The translations under genes were made by a program, and so were the position numbers. Positions 13,572 through 22,174 of a stretch of 64,000 nucleotides of DNA are shown one piece after another. The notes beneath the pieces were generated by a model that had not been told where the DNA came from, did not search any database, and was given only the letters and a program-made list of their open reading frames with translations. Every line of letters begins with the position of its first letter. Position 1 is the stretch's first letter. This DNA is from a virus, in the IMG/VR virus record IMGVR_UViG_3300030060_004544, positions 1 through 64,000 of that record, one strand, 5' to 3'.

Positions 13572-16466
13572 ATGAAGTGGTTATGGAATAAAATAGATTT
13601 CTGGAATACCGCGACTAGCAGAAGCACAACAGTTAGTACTTCTAAATCGACGGCTACAAGCAAATCCACAACTACTACTTTTAACACAAGTAAGAGTACT
13701 ACAACGGTATATAATACAAGTACTAATACTACAACTACTTTCAATACTAGTAAAAGTACAAGTACTGTTTTTAATACTAGTACTACAACTACTTTTGAAA
13801 CTTCTAGGGAAACTACTGTATCAACCAGTAGATCAACTAGCACAGAGTTTAATACTAGCACATCTACAACTACAACCTTTGAAACTAGTAAGTCAACCAC
13901 GACTACTTTCAATACTAGCACAACTACAACATTTGAAACATCTAGGCAGACAACAGTCTCTACTAGCAGATCAACTACAACTACATTTAACACAAGTAAG
14001 TCTACAACCACTACTTTTGAAACTAGCAAGAGTACTACTACAACCTTTAATACAAGTACAACAACAACTTTTAATACTAGCAGGGAAACTACAATATCAA
14101 CAAGTAGAACTACTCAAACTGCATATAACACTAGTAAAAGTACAACTACTATTTACGAAACTAGCAAAAGTACTACTACTACATTTAACACTAGTACTAC
14201 TACCACTTTTGAAACTAGTAGGGATACTACTGTGTCAACTAGTAGAAGTACAACAACAACTTTCAATACTACAAAAAGTACTACCACTACTTTTAATACA
14301 ACAAAAAGTACTAGTACAGTATTCAATACAAGTACTACAACGACTTTTAATACAAGTAGAGAAACTACTATAAGTACATCAAGATCAACTCAGACTACGT
14401 TTGCTACTAGCAAGTCTACATCTACTGTTTTCAATACTAGCACAACCACTACGTTTAATACAAGTAGAGAAACAACTATAAGTACGTCTAGAAACACTAC
14501 TACAACGTTCAACACTAGTAAATCTACATCTACAGTATTTAATACTAGCACGACTACTACTTTTGAAACAAGCAAACAAACAACTGTTTCAACTAGTAGA
14601 AGTACTACTACCACATTTAATACTAGCAAGAACACAACTACTACTTACAACACGACAAAGTCTACTAGTACGGTTTTTAACACAAGTACCACTACCACTT
14701 TCAACACTAGTAGAGAGACTACTATATCTACATCTAGATCTACAACGACTACGTTTAATACTAGTAAAAACACTACAACGACTTTCAATACAACAAAGTC
14801 AACTAGCACTGTGTTTAATACTAGTACTGTTACAACGTTTAACACAACTAGAGAAACTACAGTATCAACTAGTAGAAACACTACAACAACCTTTAATACA
14901 AGTAAAAATACGACAACTACGTTTAATACTACTAAGTCTACAAACACTGTATTTAACACGTCTACTACAACAACATACAATACCACTAGAGAAACAACTA
15001 TTTCAACTAGTAGAAACACAACAACAGTATACAATACTACTAAGTCTACGACCACAACGTTTAATACTACTAAAACAACTAATACTGTATTTAACACAAC
15101 AACTTTAACTACGTTTAGTACAACTACAACATATAATACAAGTAAATCAACTGCAACTAGCAGAAACACTACTGTATCTACTACTAGAACTACTGAAACC
15201 GCGTACAATACTACTAGAACTACACAAACTACTTTTAATACTTCAACAAGTACATCAACAAGTAGAGAAACTACTATAAGCACTAGTAGAAGCACCAACA
15301 CTGTTTTTAACACAACTACACTGACAACATTTGGCACGCAAACAACTTTTAGCACTTCTAAGTCAACTCTTACTGTTTTTAATACTACTACTTTAACCAC
15401 GTTTAATACAACAACGACTTTCAATACCACTAGGTCTACGAACACTGTATTTAACACCACTACTTTAACTACGTTTAACACGGTAACAACTTTTAATACT
15501 ACTAGAGATACTACTACGATATTTAGCACAACAACGTTAACCACGTTTGATACCACAACAACATTTTCTACTAGTACACTAACAGAAACAATTTACAACA
15601 CTAGTACTACTACTACCACTACAACAACGTTTAACACCAGTAGAAACACATCGGAAAGTAGAACTACAAGTACTACAACAACATTTTCTACAACGACAGT
15701 TTTTAACACAACTAGAACTACTAACGTTAATTATGTTGTATGGGATGTGCAACAAGGAGATAGTAGTACTCTTGGTGCAGGTTATATATACAAACAAAAC
15801 ATATCACCTACTGGTGGAAGTAACATTGCTGCAAGTGAGGTTAGATTTAATAACCAACTTCCTGAAAATGCTAGTAAAGTATATATACATGAAGAAGATG
15901 ATACAGGTTATAACCTTTATAACGCGTTTTCAAATGTAATGAATTTTGTTAACGCTGGTGGTGGAAATTATGCTAGATTTCTTATAGCTGCTGACGTACT
16001 TCAAAAAGCTATTTCTTTTAAAGTTACCGGTGGATCATATAATTCTACTTTAGATTATTTTGAATTTGATCTAGCTGAAAACATATTTGTTGACACAGTT
16101 AAGTGTCCAGGTTATAACACATTTGTCTTAGAAGCAGGTGATACAAAATTAGAAGTATGGATGTGGAGAAGTGATGGTGCTGGTGGATACAGTACAACTA
16201 CTACAACTACGTTTAGCACAAGTACGTTAACAACATTTAACACTGTAACAGTATATAACACTAGTAAAAGTACACAAACAACGTTTAGTACATCTAAATC
16301 TACATCAACAAATAGAAATACTTCAGAAAGTAGAAGTACAACTACAACTTTTAATACTCTAAGATCAACCATAACACAATACAATGCGTTTACTTTATAC
16401 AATACATTTAGATCAACATTTACATCAGGCGGCGGTGGAGGCGGCTGTAGTAGAGGTTGTATATAA
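13572..16466 (+). CDS. Giant Thr/Asn/Ser repeat protein 1, 964 aa
   Basis: Residues ~15-715 and ~871-945 consist almost wholly of short repeats of the type STTTTFNTSK, STTTVFNTS and TFNTSRETTISTSR, with Phe or Tyr about every 8-10 residues. Nearly every unit carries an N-T-S or N-T-T sequon. Between them lies a non-repetitive domain (about 718-870, starting NVNYVVWDVQ) that looks like a folded beta domain. The C-terminus is Gly-rich and ends CSRGCI. No signal peptide. It lies among fibre genes, so a long fibrous appendage or tail-surface protein is likely. I do not recognise a characterised family. Confidence 0.8.
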   Translation: MKWLWNKIDFWNTATSRSTTVSTSKSTATSKSTTTTFNTSKSTTTVYNTSTNTTTTFNTSKSTSTVFNTSTTTTFETSRETTVSTSRSTSTEFNTSTSTTTTFETSKSTTTTFNTSTTTTFETSRQTTVSTSRSTTTTFNTSKSTTTTFETSKSTTTTFNTSTTTTFNTSRETTISTSRTTQTAYNTSKSTTTIYETSKSTTTTFNTSTTTTFETSRDTTVSTSRSTTTTFNTTKSTTTTFNTTKSTSTVFNTSTTTTFNTSRETTISTSRSTQTTFATSKSTSTVFNTSTTTTFNTSRETTISTSRNTTTTFNTSKSTSTVFNTSTTTTFETSKQTTVSTSRSTTTTFNTSKNTTTTYNTTKSTSTVFNTSTTTTFNTSRETTISTSRSTTTTFNTSKNTTTTFNTTKSTSTVFNTSTVTTFNTTRETTVSTSRNTTTTFNTSKNTTTTFNTTKSTNTVFNTSTTTTYNTTRETTISTSRNTTTVYNTTKSTTTTFNTTKTTNTVFNTTTLTTFSTTTTYNTSKSTATSRNTTVSTTRTTETAYNTTRTTQTTFNTSTSTSTSRETTISTSRSTNTVFNTTTLTTFGTQTTFSTSKSTLTVFNTTTLTTFNTTTTFNTTRSTNTVFNTTTLTTFNTVTTFNTTRDTTTIFSTTTLTTFDTTTTFSTSTLTETIYNTSTTTTTTTTFNTSRNTSESRTTSTTTTFSTTTVFNTTRTTNVNYVVWDVQQGDSSTLGAGYIYKQNISPTGGSNIAASEVRFNNQLPENASKVYIHEEDDTGYNLYNAFSNVMNFVNAGGGNYARFLIAADVLQKAISFKVTGGSYNSTLDYFEFDLAENIFVDTVKCPGYNTFVLEAGDTKLEVWMWRSDGAGGYSTTTTTTFSTSTLTTFNTVTVYNTSKSTQTTFSTSKSTSTNRNTSESRSTTTTFNTLRSTITQYNAFTLYNTFRSTFTSGGGGGGCSRGCI
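13614..15720 (+). repeat. Coding repeat array (Thr-rich units), first block
   Basis: DNA encoding 8-10-residue units. The units are the same at protein level but use all four Thr codons and both Asn and Phe codons in changing order, so few long exact DNA repeats exist. Confidence 0.8.
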
Positions 16467-16477
16467 AATTAAATAAT

Positions 16478-17509
16478 ATGAATATACCTTATAGAACATC
16501 GGATACGCAACAAAATTATCATGCAGCTGATTTAACTTTTCGTGAAAATGGAGACATAGTCTGGACTAACCCTGTTACTAATGAGATATGGGAAGTTATG
16601 ATGGAGTGGGAAATACCAATCATGCAAAAAGCGGCAGAGGTGTGTGTTGACGCTGGTGCAGATGTTTTAGAGTGTGGTTTTGGCATGGGTATATTGTCAG
16701 ACGCTATACAAGCTAGAAACCCAGGTACTCACACAATATGTGAAACGCATCCTCAAATAATACCTAAATTAAAAGCTTGGGCTGCAGATAAACCTAATGT
16801 AATTATCGTTGAAGACAAATGGTTGAGTTTGTTAAACGAGCGTAAAGGTTATGATGCAATACTAATGGACACATATGCAGACCCTGATTTACACCCTCAT
16901 TTTAGATATTTTGTAAAACAAAAAGCAAAAGACGGAGCTAAAATAACATGGTGGAATTATAGTGGTGGAACAACAGATGAGTATATGAAGTTTCACTGGG
17001 ACGATGTAGTATTTCATAATGTAGCTATATCTCCACCTGAAAATCAGTATTATAATAGAAACGTGTATCCTGTTCCTGTTAAAGTTTACAATAGAGAAAC
17101 AGGTTTTGGTGTATTATCAAGCTCTAGTTTTAATATAAGCGAAACAGAAAGCAAAGATCTACATGAAGTTAAATCATTTTTAACTTGTGATGTTTCAAAT
17201 GGAACAAAAAGCGTTAAAAGTGTTGAAGGTGTTGAGAGATTAGCGATGTATTGCGAAGGTTTGTACACTTTAAATGAAAATTTAGTTATAGCTGGTTCAC
17301 ATCCTATATACGTAAAAAGAAATAATCAATGGACTACAGTTAAAGTAAATGAACTTGTAATTGGTGATAAACTATATGGTAAAAATGGAGAGGTTGAGCT
17401 AACAAGTAAAACTTTTGATTCGTCTGAAACAACAAGACAAATATATAAAGTAGTGCTTAATAACTATTTTGTTAACGATATATTAGTGAAAGGAGGGTCT
17501 GATGCCTAA
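16478..17509 (+). CDS. GAMT/RMT2-like methyltransferase fused to a Hint-like domain, 343 aa
   Basis: Residues ~20-165 form a class I SAM-dependent methyltransferase: motif I VLECGFGMGIL (63-73), an acidic strand end ICETH (87-91) and AILMDTYAD (127-135). VLE.GFGMG followed by IQ..NP..H.I.E.H is the pattern of guanidinoacetate/arginine N-methyltransferases of the GAMT/RMT2 group. The C-terminal third (about 225-340) resembles a Hint/hedgehog-type module: AGSHPIYV, VNELVIGDKLYG and YKVVLNNYFVNDILVKG. The usual N-terminal Cys nucleophile is not obvious. I chose the ATG at 16478 behind an AAAATTAAATAAT leader. It overlaps the second repeat protein (ATGCCTAA), so it is probably co-expressed with both repeat proteins. 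Confidence 0.7.
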   Translation: MNIPYRTSDTQQNYHAADLTFRENGDIVWTNPVTNEIWEVMMEWEIPIMQKAAEVCVDAGADVLECGFGMGILSDAIQARNPGTHTICETHPQIIPKLKAWAADKPNVIIVEDKWLSLLNERKGYDAILMDTYADPDLHPHFRYFVKQKAKDGAKITWWNYSGGTTDEYMKFHWDDVVFHNVAISPPENQYYNRNVYPVPVKVYNRETGFGVLSSSSFNISETESKDLHEVKSFLTCDVSNGTKSVKSVEGVERLAMYCEGLYTLNENLVIAGSHPIYVKRNNQWTTVKVNELVIGDKLYGKNGEVELTSKTFDSSETTRQIYKVVLNNYFVNDILVKGGSDA

Positions 17510-19946
17510 TACTACTACTGTTTTCGGAACATCGAGGTTAACAACAATATCTGATTTTACTAATACTACTGTTTCTACCAGTAGAAATACTACAACTACT
17601 TACACTACTAGTACTGTATACAATACGACAACTACTTTTAATACTACTACTAGTACAACCACTACGTATAATACTACTAAATCCACATCAACATCAAGAA
17701 ATACTAGTTGGGCTACTAGTAGAAGTACTAGCACGGTTGTAGGTGCAGATATGGATGATGATGTAATGACTTTTTACAACACTAGTACAAATACTTTAAC
17801 GTCTAAAAGTACAAACACCACAACAACATACACTACAAGCACTACGTATCCTACAAGTAGATCAACAACAACAACTACAAACTACAACACAAGTACTATT
17901 ACGACAGAATCTAGTAACACTACAAGAGCTACATCAACTAGCAGAAATACTAGTTATGAAACTAGTAAAACTACAACTACTACTTACAACACTACAAAAT
18001 CTACATCAACAAGTAGAAACACCACTATTAGTACAAACAACAATACAACTACTACTTATAACACTACAAGAACTACATCAACAAGTAGAAATACAACCGT
18101 ATCTACTAATAGAAATACAACTACTACTTTCAACACAAGTACTATTACACAGACAAGTAGAAACACTTCATACAGCACAAATAGAGATACAACAACGACA
18201 TTTAATACTAGTACAACAACTACATTTAATACTACAACAACTTACAATACTAGTAGAAATACAACTACAACCTTTTCAACAAGTACTAACACCGTAACTA
18301 CGTTTAACACGCAGACGTTGACAACTTTTAACACTACAACTACTTTTAATACTAGTACTAATACGCAAACTAGTAGGAACACAACTGTGTCTACAAATAA
18401 AAATACTACTACAACTTTTAACACAACAAAATCTACTACAACAACGTTTAATACGTCTAAATCAACAACAACGACGTTTAATACATCTACTACAACGACT
18501 TTTAACACGTCTAGAACAACAACTATTAGTACGAATAAAAATACCACTACAACGTTTAACACAACGAGAAGTACTCAAACAACTTTTGCTACAAGTAAAA
18601 GTACTAGTACTGTGTTCAATACGTCTACAGTAACAACATTCAATACAAGTAGAACAACAACTGTTAGTACAAGTAGAAATACAACAACAACCTTTAATAC
18701 TACTAGGTCAACTCAAACTACATTTGCTACTAGTAAAAGTACCACAACAGTATTTAATACGAGTACAACTACTACTTTTAATACATCTAGATCTACCACG
18801 GTAAGTACAAGTAGAAACACCACGACTACTTTTAATACTACTAGAACTACGCAAACTACTTTTGCTACTAGTAAATCAACTACTACAGTGTTTAACACCA
18901 GTACGACTACCACGTTTAACACATCAAGATCTACAACTATTAGCACAAGTAGAAATACTACAACTGTATACGCTACTAGTAAATCAACAACTACTACGTT
19001 TAATACGTCTACAACGACAACTTTCAACACTAGTAGATCTACTACAGTATCTACAAGTAGAAATACAACTACGACTTTTAATACTAGTAAAAATACAACC
19101 ACAACATTTAACACTAGTACAACAACTACATTTAACACTAGTAGATCAACGACTGTTTCTACCAGTAGAAATACTACGACTACGTTTAATACAACTAAAA
19201 GTACTACTACGACGTTTAATACTTCTAAAAGTACTACAACCGTATTTAACACATCAACTACGACAACATTTAATACTAGTAGGTCTACTACTATAAGCAC
19301 ATCTAGATCTACGACTACAATATTTAATACAAGTAAGTCTACTACTACTACGTTTCAAACAAGTACTAATACCACTACGACTTTTAATACAAGTACGACT
19401 ACCACTTTTGAAACTAGTAGATCAACAACTATAAGTACGTCAAGAAGTACAACGACCACGTTTAATACAACTAAATCTACTACGACCACATTCAATACTA
19501 GTAAGAGTACAACAACGGTGTTTAATACTTCAACAACAACTACTTTTAATACTAGTAGAAGTACTACTGTTAGTACTAGTAGAAGTACAACAACTACTTT
19601 TAACACAACAAAAGCAACAACTACAAACTACAACACAAGTACTGACACGACTACTACTTTTAACACTAGTACGACTACAACTTTTAATACCACTAGAGTT
19701 ACAACAGTTAGTACGTCTAAAAATACTACGACTACATTTAACACGACTAAAACTACACAAACAACTTTTAGTACAAGTAAGAGTACCACCACAACTTTTA
19801 ACACAACAAAGAGTACTACTACAATATTTAACACTACTACAGTGTTTAATACTAGTACAACTACTACGTTTGAAACTAATACTAACTGGTATGATGGTGA
19901 TCCTGGTAATTATGGTCAATTAGGTGATGTATCCTTTGATAGGTAG
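17502..19946 (+). CDS. Giant Thr/Asn/Ser repeat protein 2, 814 aa
   Basis: Same repeat grammar as the 964-aa protein over residues ~1-795 (units such as NTTTTFNTS, STTTVFNTS, STTISTSR), with one short break near residue 80 (VVGADMDDDVMTF). The last ~20 residues are different (NWYDGDPGNYGQLGDVSFDR). No signal peptide or membrane helix. It overlaps the methyltransferase-Hint gene and is followed by the KpsC-like glycosyltransferase. Probably a paralogue of repeat protein 1, forming or decorating an appendage. Confidence 0.8.
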   Translation: MPNTTTVFGTSRLTTISDFTNTTVSTSRNTTTTYTTSTVYNTTTTFNTTTSTTTTYNTTKSTSTSRNTSWATSRSTSTVVGADMDDDVMTFYNTSTNTLTSKSTNTTTTYTTSTTYPTSRSTTTTTNYNTSTITTESSNTTRATSTSRNTSYETSKTTTTTYNTTKSTSTSRNTTISTNNNTTTTYNTTRTTSTSRNTTVSTNRNTTTTFNTSTITQTSRNTSYSTNRDTTTTFNTSTTTTFNTTTTYNTSRNTTTTFSTSTNTVTTFNTQTLTTFNTTTTFNTSTNTQTSRNTTVSTNKNTTTTFNTTKSTTTTFNTSKSTTTTFNTSTTTTFNTSRTTTISTNKNTTTTFNTTRSTQTTFATSKSTSTVFNTSTVTTFNTSRTTTVSTSRNTTTTFNTTRSTQTTFATSKSTTTVFNTSTTTTFNTSRSTTVSTSRNTTTTFNTTRTTQTTFATSKSTTTVFNTSTTTTFNTSRSTTISTSRNTTTVYATSKSTTTTFNTSTTTTFNTSRSTTVSTSRNTTTTFNTSKNTTTTFNTSTTTTFNTSRSTTVSTSRNTTTTFNTTKSTTTTFNTSKSTTTVFNTSTTTTFNTSRSTTISTSRSTTTIFNTSKSTTTTFQTSTNTTTTFNTSTTTTFETSRSTTISTSRSTTTTFNTTKSTTTTFNTSKSTTTVFNTSTTTTFNTSRSTTVSTSRSTTTTFNTTKATTTNYNTSTDTTTTFNTSTTTTFNTTRVTTVSTSKNTTTTFNTTKTTQTTFSTSKSTTTTFNTTKSTTTIFNTTTVFNTSTTTTFETNTNWYDGDPGNYGQLGDVSFDR
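17550..19880 (+). repeat. Coding repeat array (Thr-rich units), second block
   Basis: Continuous array of ACN-rich units encoding TTTFNTS-type repeats, with extensive synonymous variation between units. No unit is conserved exactly over long distance at DNA level. Confidence 0.8.
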
Positions 19947-19999
19947 AAAAGCGTAAAAACGTGTAACTATTATAATACTAATAAATTAAATTTAATTAT

Positions 20000-20893
20000 A
20001 TGGAAATGTTTAATAGACGTGAGTTGGACAAAAGAATTGGCCATCTCAAAAAAAATAAAAAACTTGAAAGTTTAGAACAAGTAGAAGGATACTTTATAAG
20101 AAAGTGTACTGAAGCTGGTATTGATTTTAGCTATGATGTTATGGCTGATGAAATGCCTCATTTTAAAACTTTAGCATATACTGAGTTTGCTACTAGTTTT
20201 TACATGCAACCTCTAAACACAAAACTTAGATACGCTCAAATGATTGACGCATACGATGATGATTGTGATGTTGTTGATTACTCATCTTATTTAATTGAAA
20301 ATGTTATGAGTAAAAATGCTAATAAGTATCAAGATAGAGACTCTAAGTTTGATCAATATGAGCCGAAAGATAATATTGTTATATTACCTGGCTCAAATAA
20401 AGTAAAATCCAATATTTGCTTAAACAGATTAAAGTTTTTAGCAAATAAACATGGTAATAACATGTATTTTAAGCCACATCCTATAACAACACATCAAATT
20501 ATAGGTGAGTTAAAAGACTTTTTTGGCGACCAAAATATATTACCAAGGGATATAGATATGTATTATTATTTACAAAAAGCAAATAACGTATACACTACTC
20601 ATATTAGTGAAAGTATGATATACGCGGCTGTTTTAGGTAAAAAAATTGAACCTATTGACGTTTGGAATAACATACAAATGGGATCTTTTTATTGCATTAA
20701 CAACCATTTGCTTGATAATCAACATGATATTAAAAATTATATCAATAAGTGTTTTTCAAGTCCAAAGTCTGGTATTATAAACCCAGCTGTAGACAAAAAT
20801 TGGAAAGAAAAAATAGATAAATACTTACAATACATACTTAAAAAACGAGAAATGTACAAAGACTGGTTTATAGCTGAACCAAAAAAGAAGTAA
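20000..20893 (+). CDS. Capsule-type (KpsC/KpsS-like) glycosyltransferase, 297 aa
   Basis: A GT-B-like C-terminal half: VILPGSNK (~residues 127-134), YFKPHP (~155-160), then LQKANNVYTTHISESMIYAAVLGKKIEPI (~190-220). The KPHP motif followed by a Ser-containing loop and an EA-like helix is the pattern of KpsC/KpsS/capsule-synthesis transferases, several of which transfer Kdo. The N-terminus is helical and not recognised. It follows the repeat proteins by 53 bases, so the repeat proteins are possible substrates. The assignment is by motif only. Confidence 0.55.
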   Translation: MEMFNRRELDKRIGHLKKNKKLESLEQVEGYFIRKCTEAGIDFSYDVMADEMPHFKTLAYTEFATSFYMQPLNTKLRYAQMIDAYDDDCDVVDYSSYLIENVMSKNANKYQDRDSKFDQYEPKDNIVILPGSNKVKSNICLNRLKFLANKHGNNMYFKPHPITTHQIIGELKDFFGDQNILPRDIDMYYYLQKANNVYTTHISESMIYAAVLGKKIEPIDVWNNIQMGSFYCINNHLLDNQHDIKNYINKCFSSPKSGIINPAVDKNWKEKIDKYLQYILKKREMYKDWFIAEPKKK

Positions 20894-20943
20894 AAAGCGT
20901 GACAATTGCGTGATAATATAAAAGAAAACTAAAATTTAATATA

Positions 20944-21183
20944 ATGGCAAAAAAAATAACAAAAAAAGAATTAGCTGAACTACAAGATAATATAAAAAGT
21001 TTAAACAGCGTTCAAATTAAAATTGGTGAGCTTGAACTAGGTAAATTAAACTTAGCTGCTCAATTTAATCAACTAAATAGTAACATGAAAGAGTTTCAGG
21101 CTAAACTTGAAGAAAAGTATGGCTCTGTAAACATTAATGTTAACACTGGAGAAATTAAAGATGAAACTAATAAGAAAAATTAG
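20944..21183 (+). CDS. Small coiled-coil protein, 79 aa
   Basis: Almost entirely heptad-like helix (KELAELQDNIKSLNSVQIKIGELELGKLNLA), ending in a short polar tail. Similar small coiled-coil proteins precede the packaging genes in related phages as I recall them. The next gene starts inside its 3' end. Confidence 0.65.
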   Translation: MAKKITKKELAELQDNIKSLNSVQIKIGELELGKLNLAAQFNQLNSNMKEFQAKLEEKYGSVNINVNTGEIKDETNKKN

Positions 21184-21379
21184 CATAGGTAGAGATTACA
21201 AGAACGATGCAATGCATTATTCAGTTGGTCAAGAAGTTTATGGTAATCATATTATATGTGACATCATAGAATCTAAAGACAAGTTTAGTGTTTTAATTGA
21301 AAAAAACAACGAGGTTTTACCTTGGAAAGATTTTAATAAAAACATGGCTGTATCAGTTGAATATAATCTTGAGTATTAA
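21161..21379 (+). CDS. Hypothetical protein, 72 aa
   Basis: Chosen start ATG at 21161 (MKLIRKISIGRDYKNDAMHYSVGQ); an upstream alternative start would overlap the coiled-coil gene more deeply. The GRDYKNDAMHYSVGQ pattern recurs in crAss-like and flavobacterial phages next to the terminase. Beta-rich and soluble, function unknown. Coupled to the next gene by TAATG. Confidence 0.65.
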   Translation: MKLIRKISIGRDYKNDAMHYSVGQEVYGNHIICDIIESKDKFSVLIEKNNEVLPWKDFNKNMAVSVEYNLEY

Positions 21380-21957
21380 TGAAAGGAACGTTTTATTTTT
21401 TAATAAAACCTAAAACGCAACGATACAATAATACCAAGAAAATTGGTGATAAAGAACTTATTTTAAACTCTGAAATTTACAACCATCAATATGTTAGCCG
21501 TGAGGCTGTTGTTGTAGGTTTACCTTCAGAGTTTAACTCACCAATTGAAGAAGGTGATGAAGTAATCGTGCATCATAATGTATTTAGAAGATGGCACGAT
21601 GCAAGAGGTAGAGAGCGTAATTCAGGTAGTTATATAAAAGAAGATTTATACAGAGTTAGTGTAGATCAGATATTTGCTTATAAAAAAATAGTAAACTGGC
21701 AAGCTTTACCAGGTTATTCATTTATAAAGCCCACACAAAAGCAAGATGGATCTGAAGCCGATCAAATAGGTATTGTAAAATATTCCGATGGTAGTTTTAA
21801 AAAAGGCGAACTAGTAGGTTATAATAAAGCAGCTGAATATGAGTTTATTATAGGCGCTGAAAGATTATACAGGGTTCCAAACATTTTTATTGAAATTAAA
21901 TATGAGTACAAAGGAAAAGAAAAAGAATATAATCCAAGCTGGTTACAGAGCGGTTGA
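21379..21957 (+). CDS. Tandem Cpn10 (GroES)-like protein, 192 aa
   Basis: Two consecutive stretches each look like a GroES fold. Residues ~3-90: FLIKP, EAVVVGLP, IEEGDEVIVHHNVF, then DLYRVSVDQIFA. Residues ~105-188: PGYSFIKP, GIVKYSDGSFKKGELVGYNKA, then ERLYRVPNIFIE. The order of a strand, a G-V glycine turn, a GD/GE basic patch and a final Y-x-V strand matches Cpn10. It could be a second co-chaperonin or a structural adaptor using the fold. Inference from pattern only. Confidence 0.45.
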   Translation: MKGTFYFLIKPKTQRYNNTKKIGDKELILNSEIYNHQYVSREAVVVGLPSEFNSPIEEGDEVIVHHNVFRRWHDARGRERNSGSYIKEDLYRVSVDQIFAYKKIVNWQALPGYSFIKPTQKQDGSEADQIGIVKYSDGSFKKGELVGYNKAAEYEFIIGAERLYRVPNIFIEIKYEYKGKEKEYNPSWLQSG

Positions 21958-22174
21958 CGAGTTGGTTAAGGTTGCTAAAGAGCCTATAGTAGAAACTGAA
22001 GATGATGTTTCTGCTGATAGATTAAAAAACGCTGCGGCCACAAAAAAACTAGCTATATTCGATGCTTTTGAAATACTTAACCGTATTGAAGCTGAACAAG
22101 CAATGCTTGATGGTGTTGTAAAAGAAACTAAGCAAGAGTCTTTTGGTGGTTTCGCAGAAAGAAGATCTAAGTAA
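21902..22174 (+). CDS. Possible small terminase-type protein, 90 aa
   Basis: Start at ATG 21902 (MSTKEKKKNI). Helical, charged and located immediately upstream of the large terminase, with a TAATG-type junction. Position suggests a small-terminase or packaging partner, but no helix-turn-helix is obvious, so the role is an inference. Confidence 0.5.
   Translation: MSTKEKKKNIIQAGYRAVDELVKVAKEPIVETEDDVSADRLKNAAATKKLAIFDAFEILNRIEAEQAMLDGVVKETKQESFGGFAERRSK

Noticed and set aside
14645-15556. Long minus-strand frame rich in Val and Leu (303 codons) inside the first repeat gene, and similar ones elsewhere in 13.5-19.9 kb
   Set aside because: It is the antisense of Thr/Asn-rich repeats (ACN read backwards gives Val/Leu/Cys-like codons); no start leader, no plausible protein.
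13600-19900. CRISPR-like array
   Set aside because: The repeats are coding, unit length varies and there are no conserved repeats with unique spacers.
13572-19946. Diversity-generating retroelement
   Set aside because: No reverse transcriptase or template repeat in the window; variation is mostly synonymous, which is not the DGR pattern.
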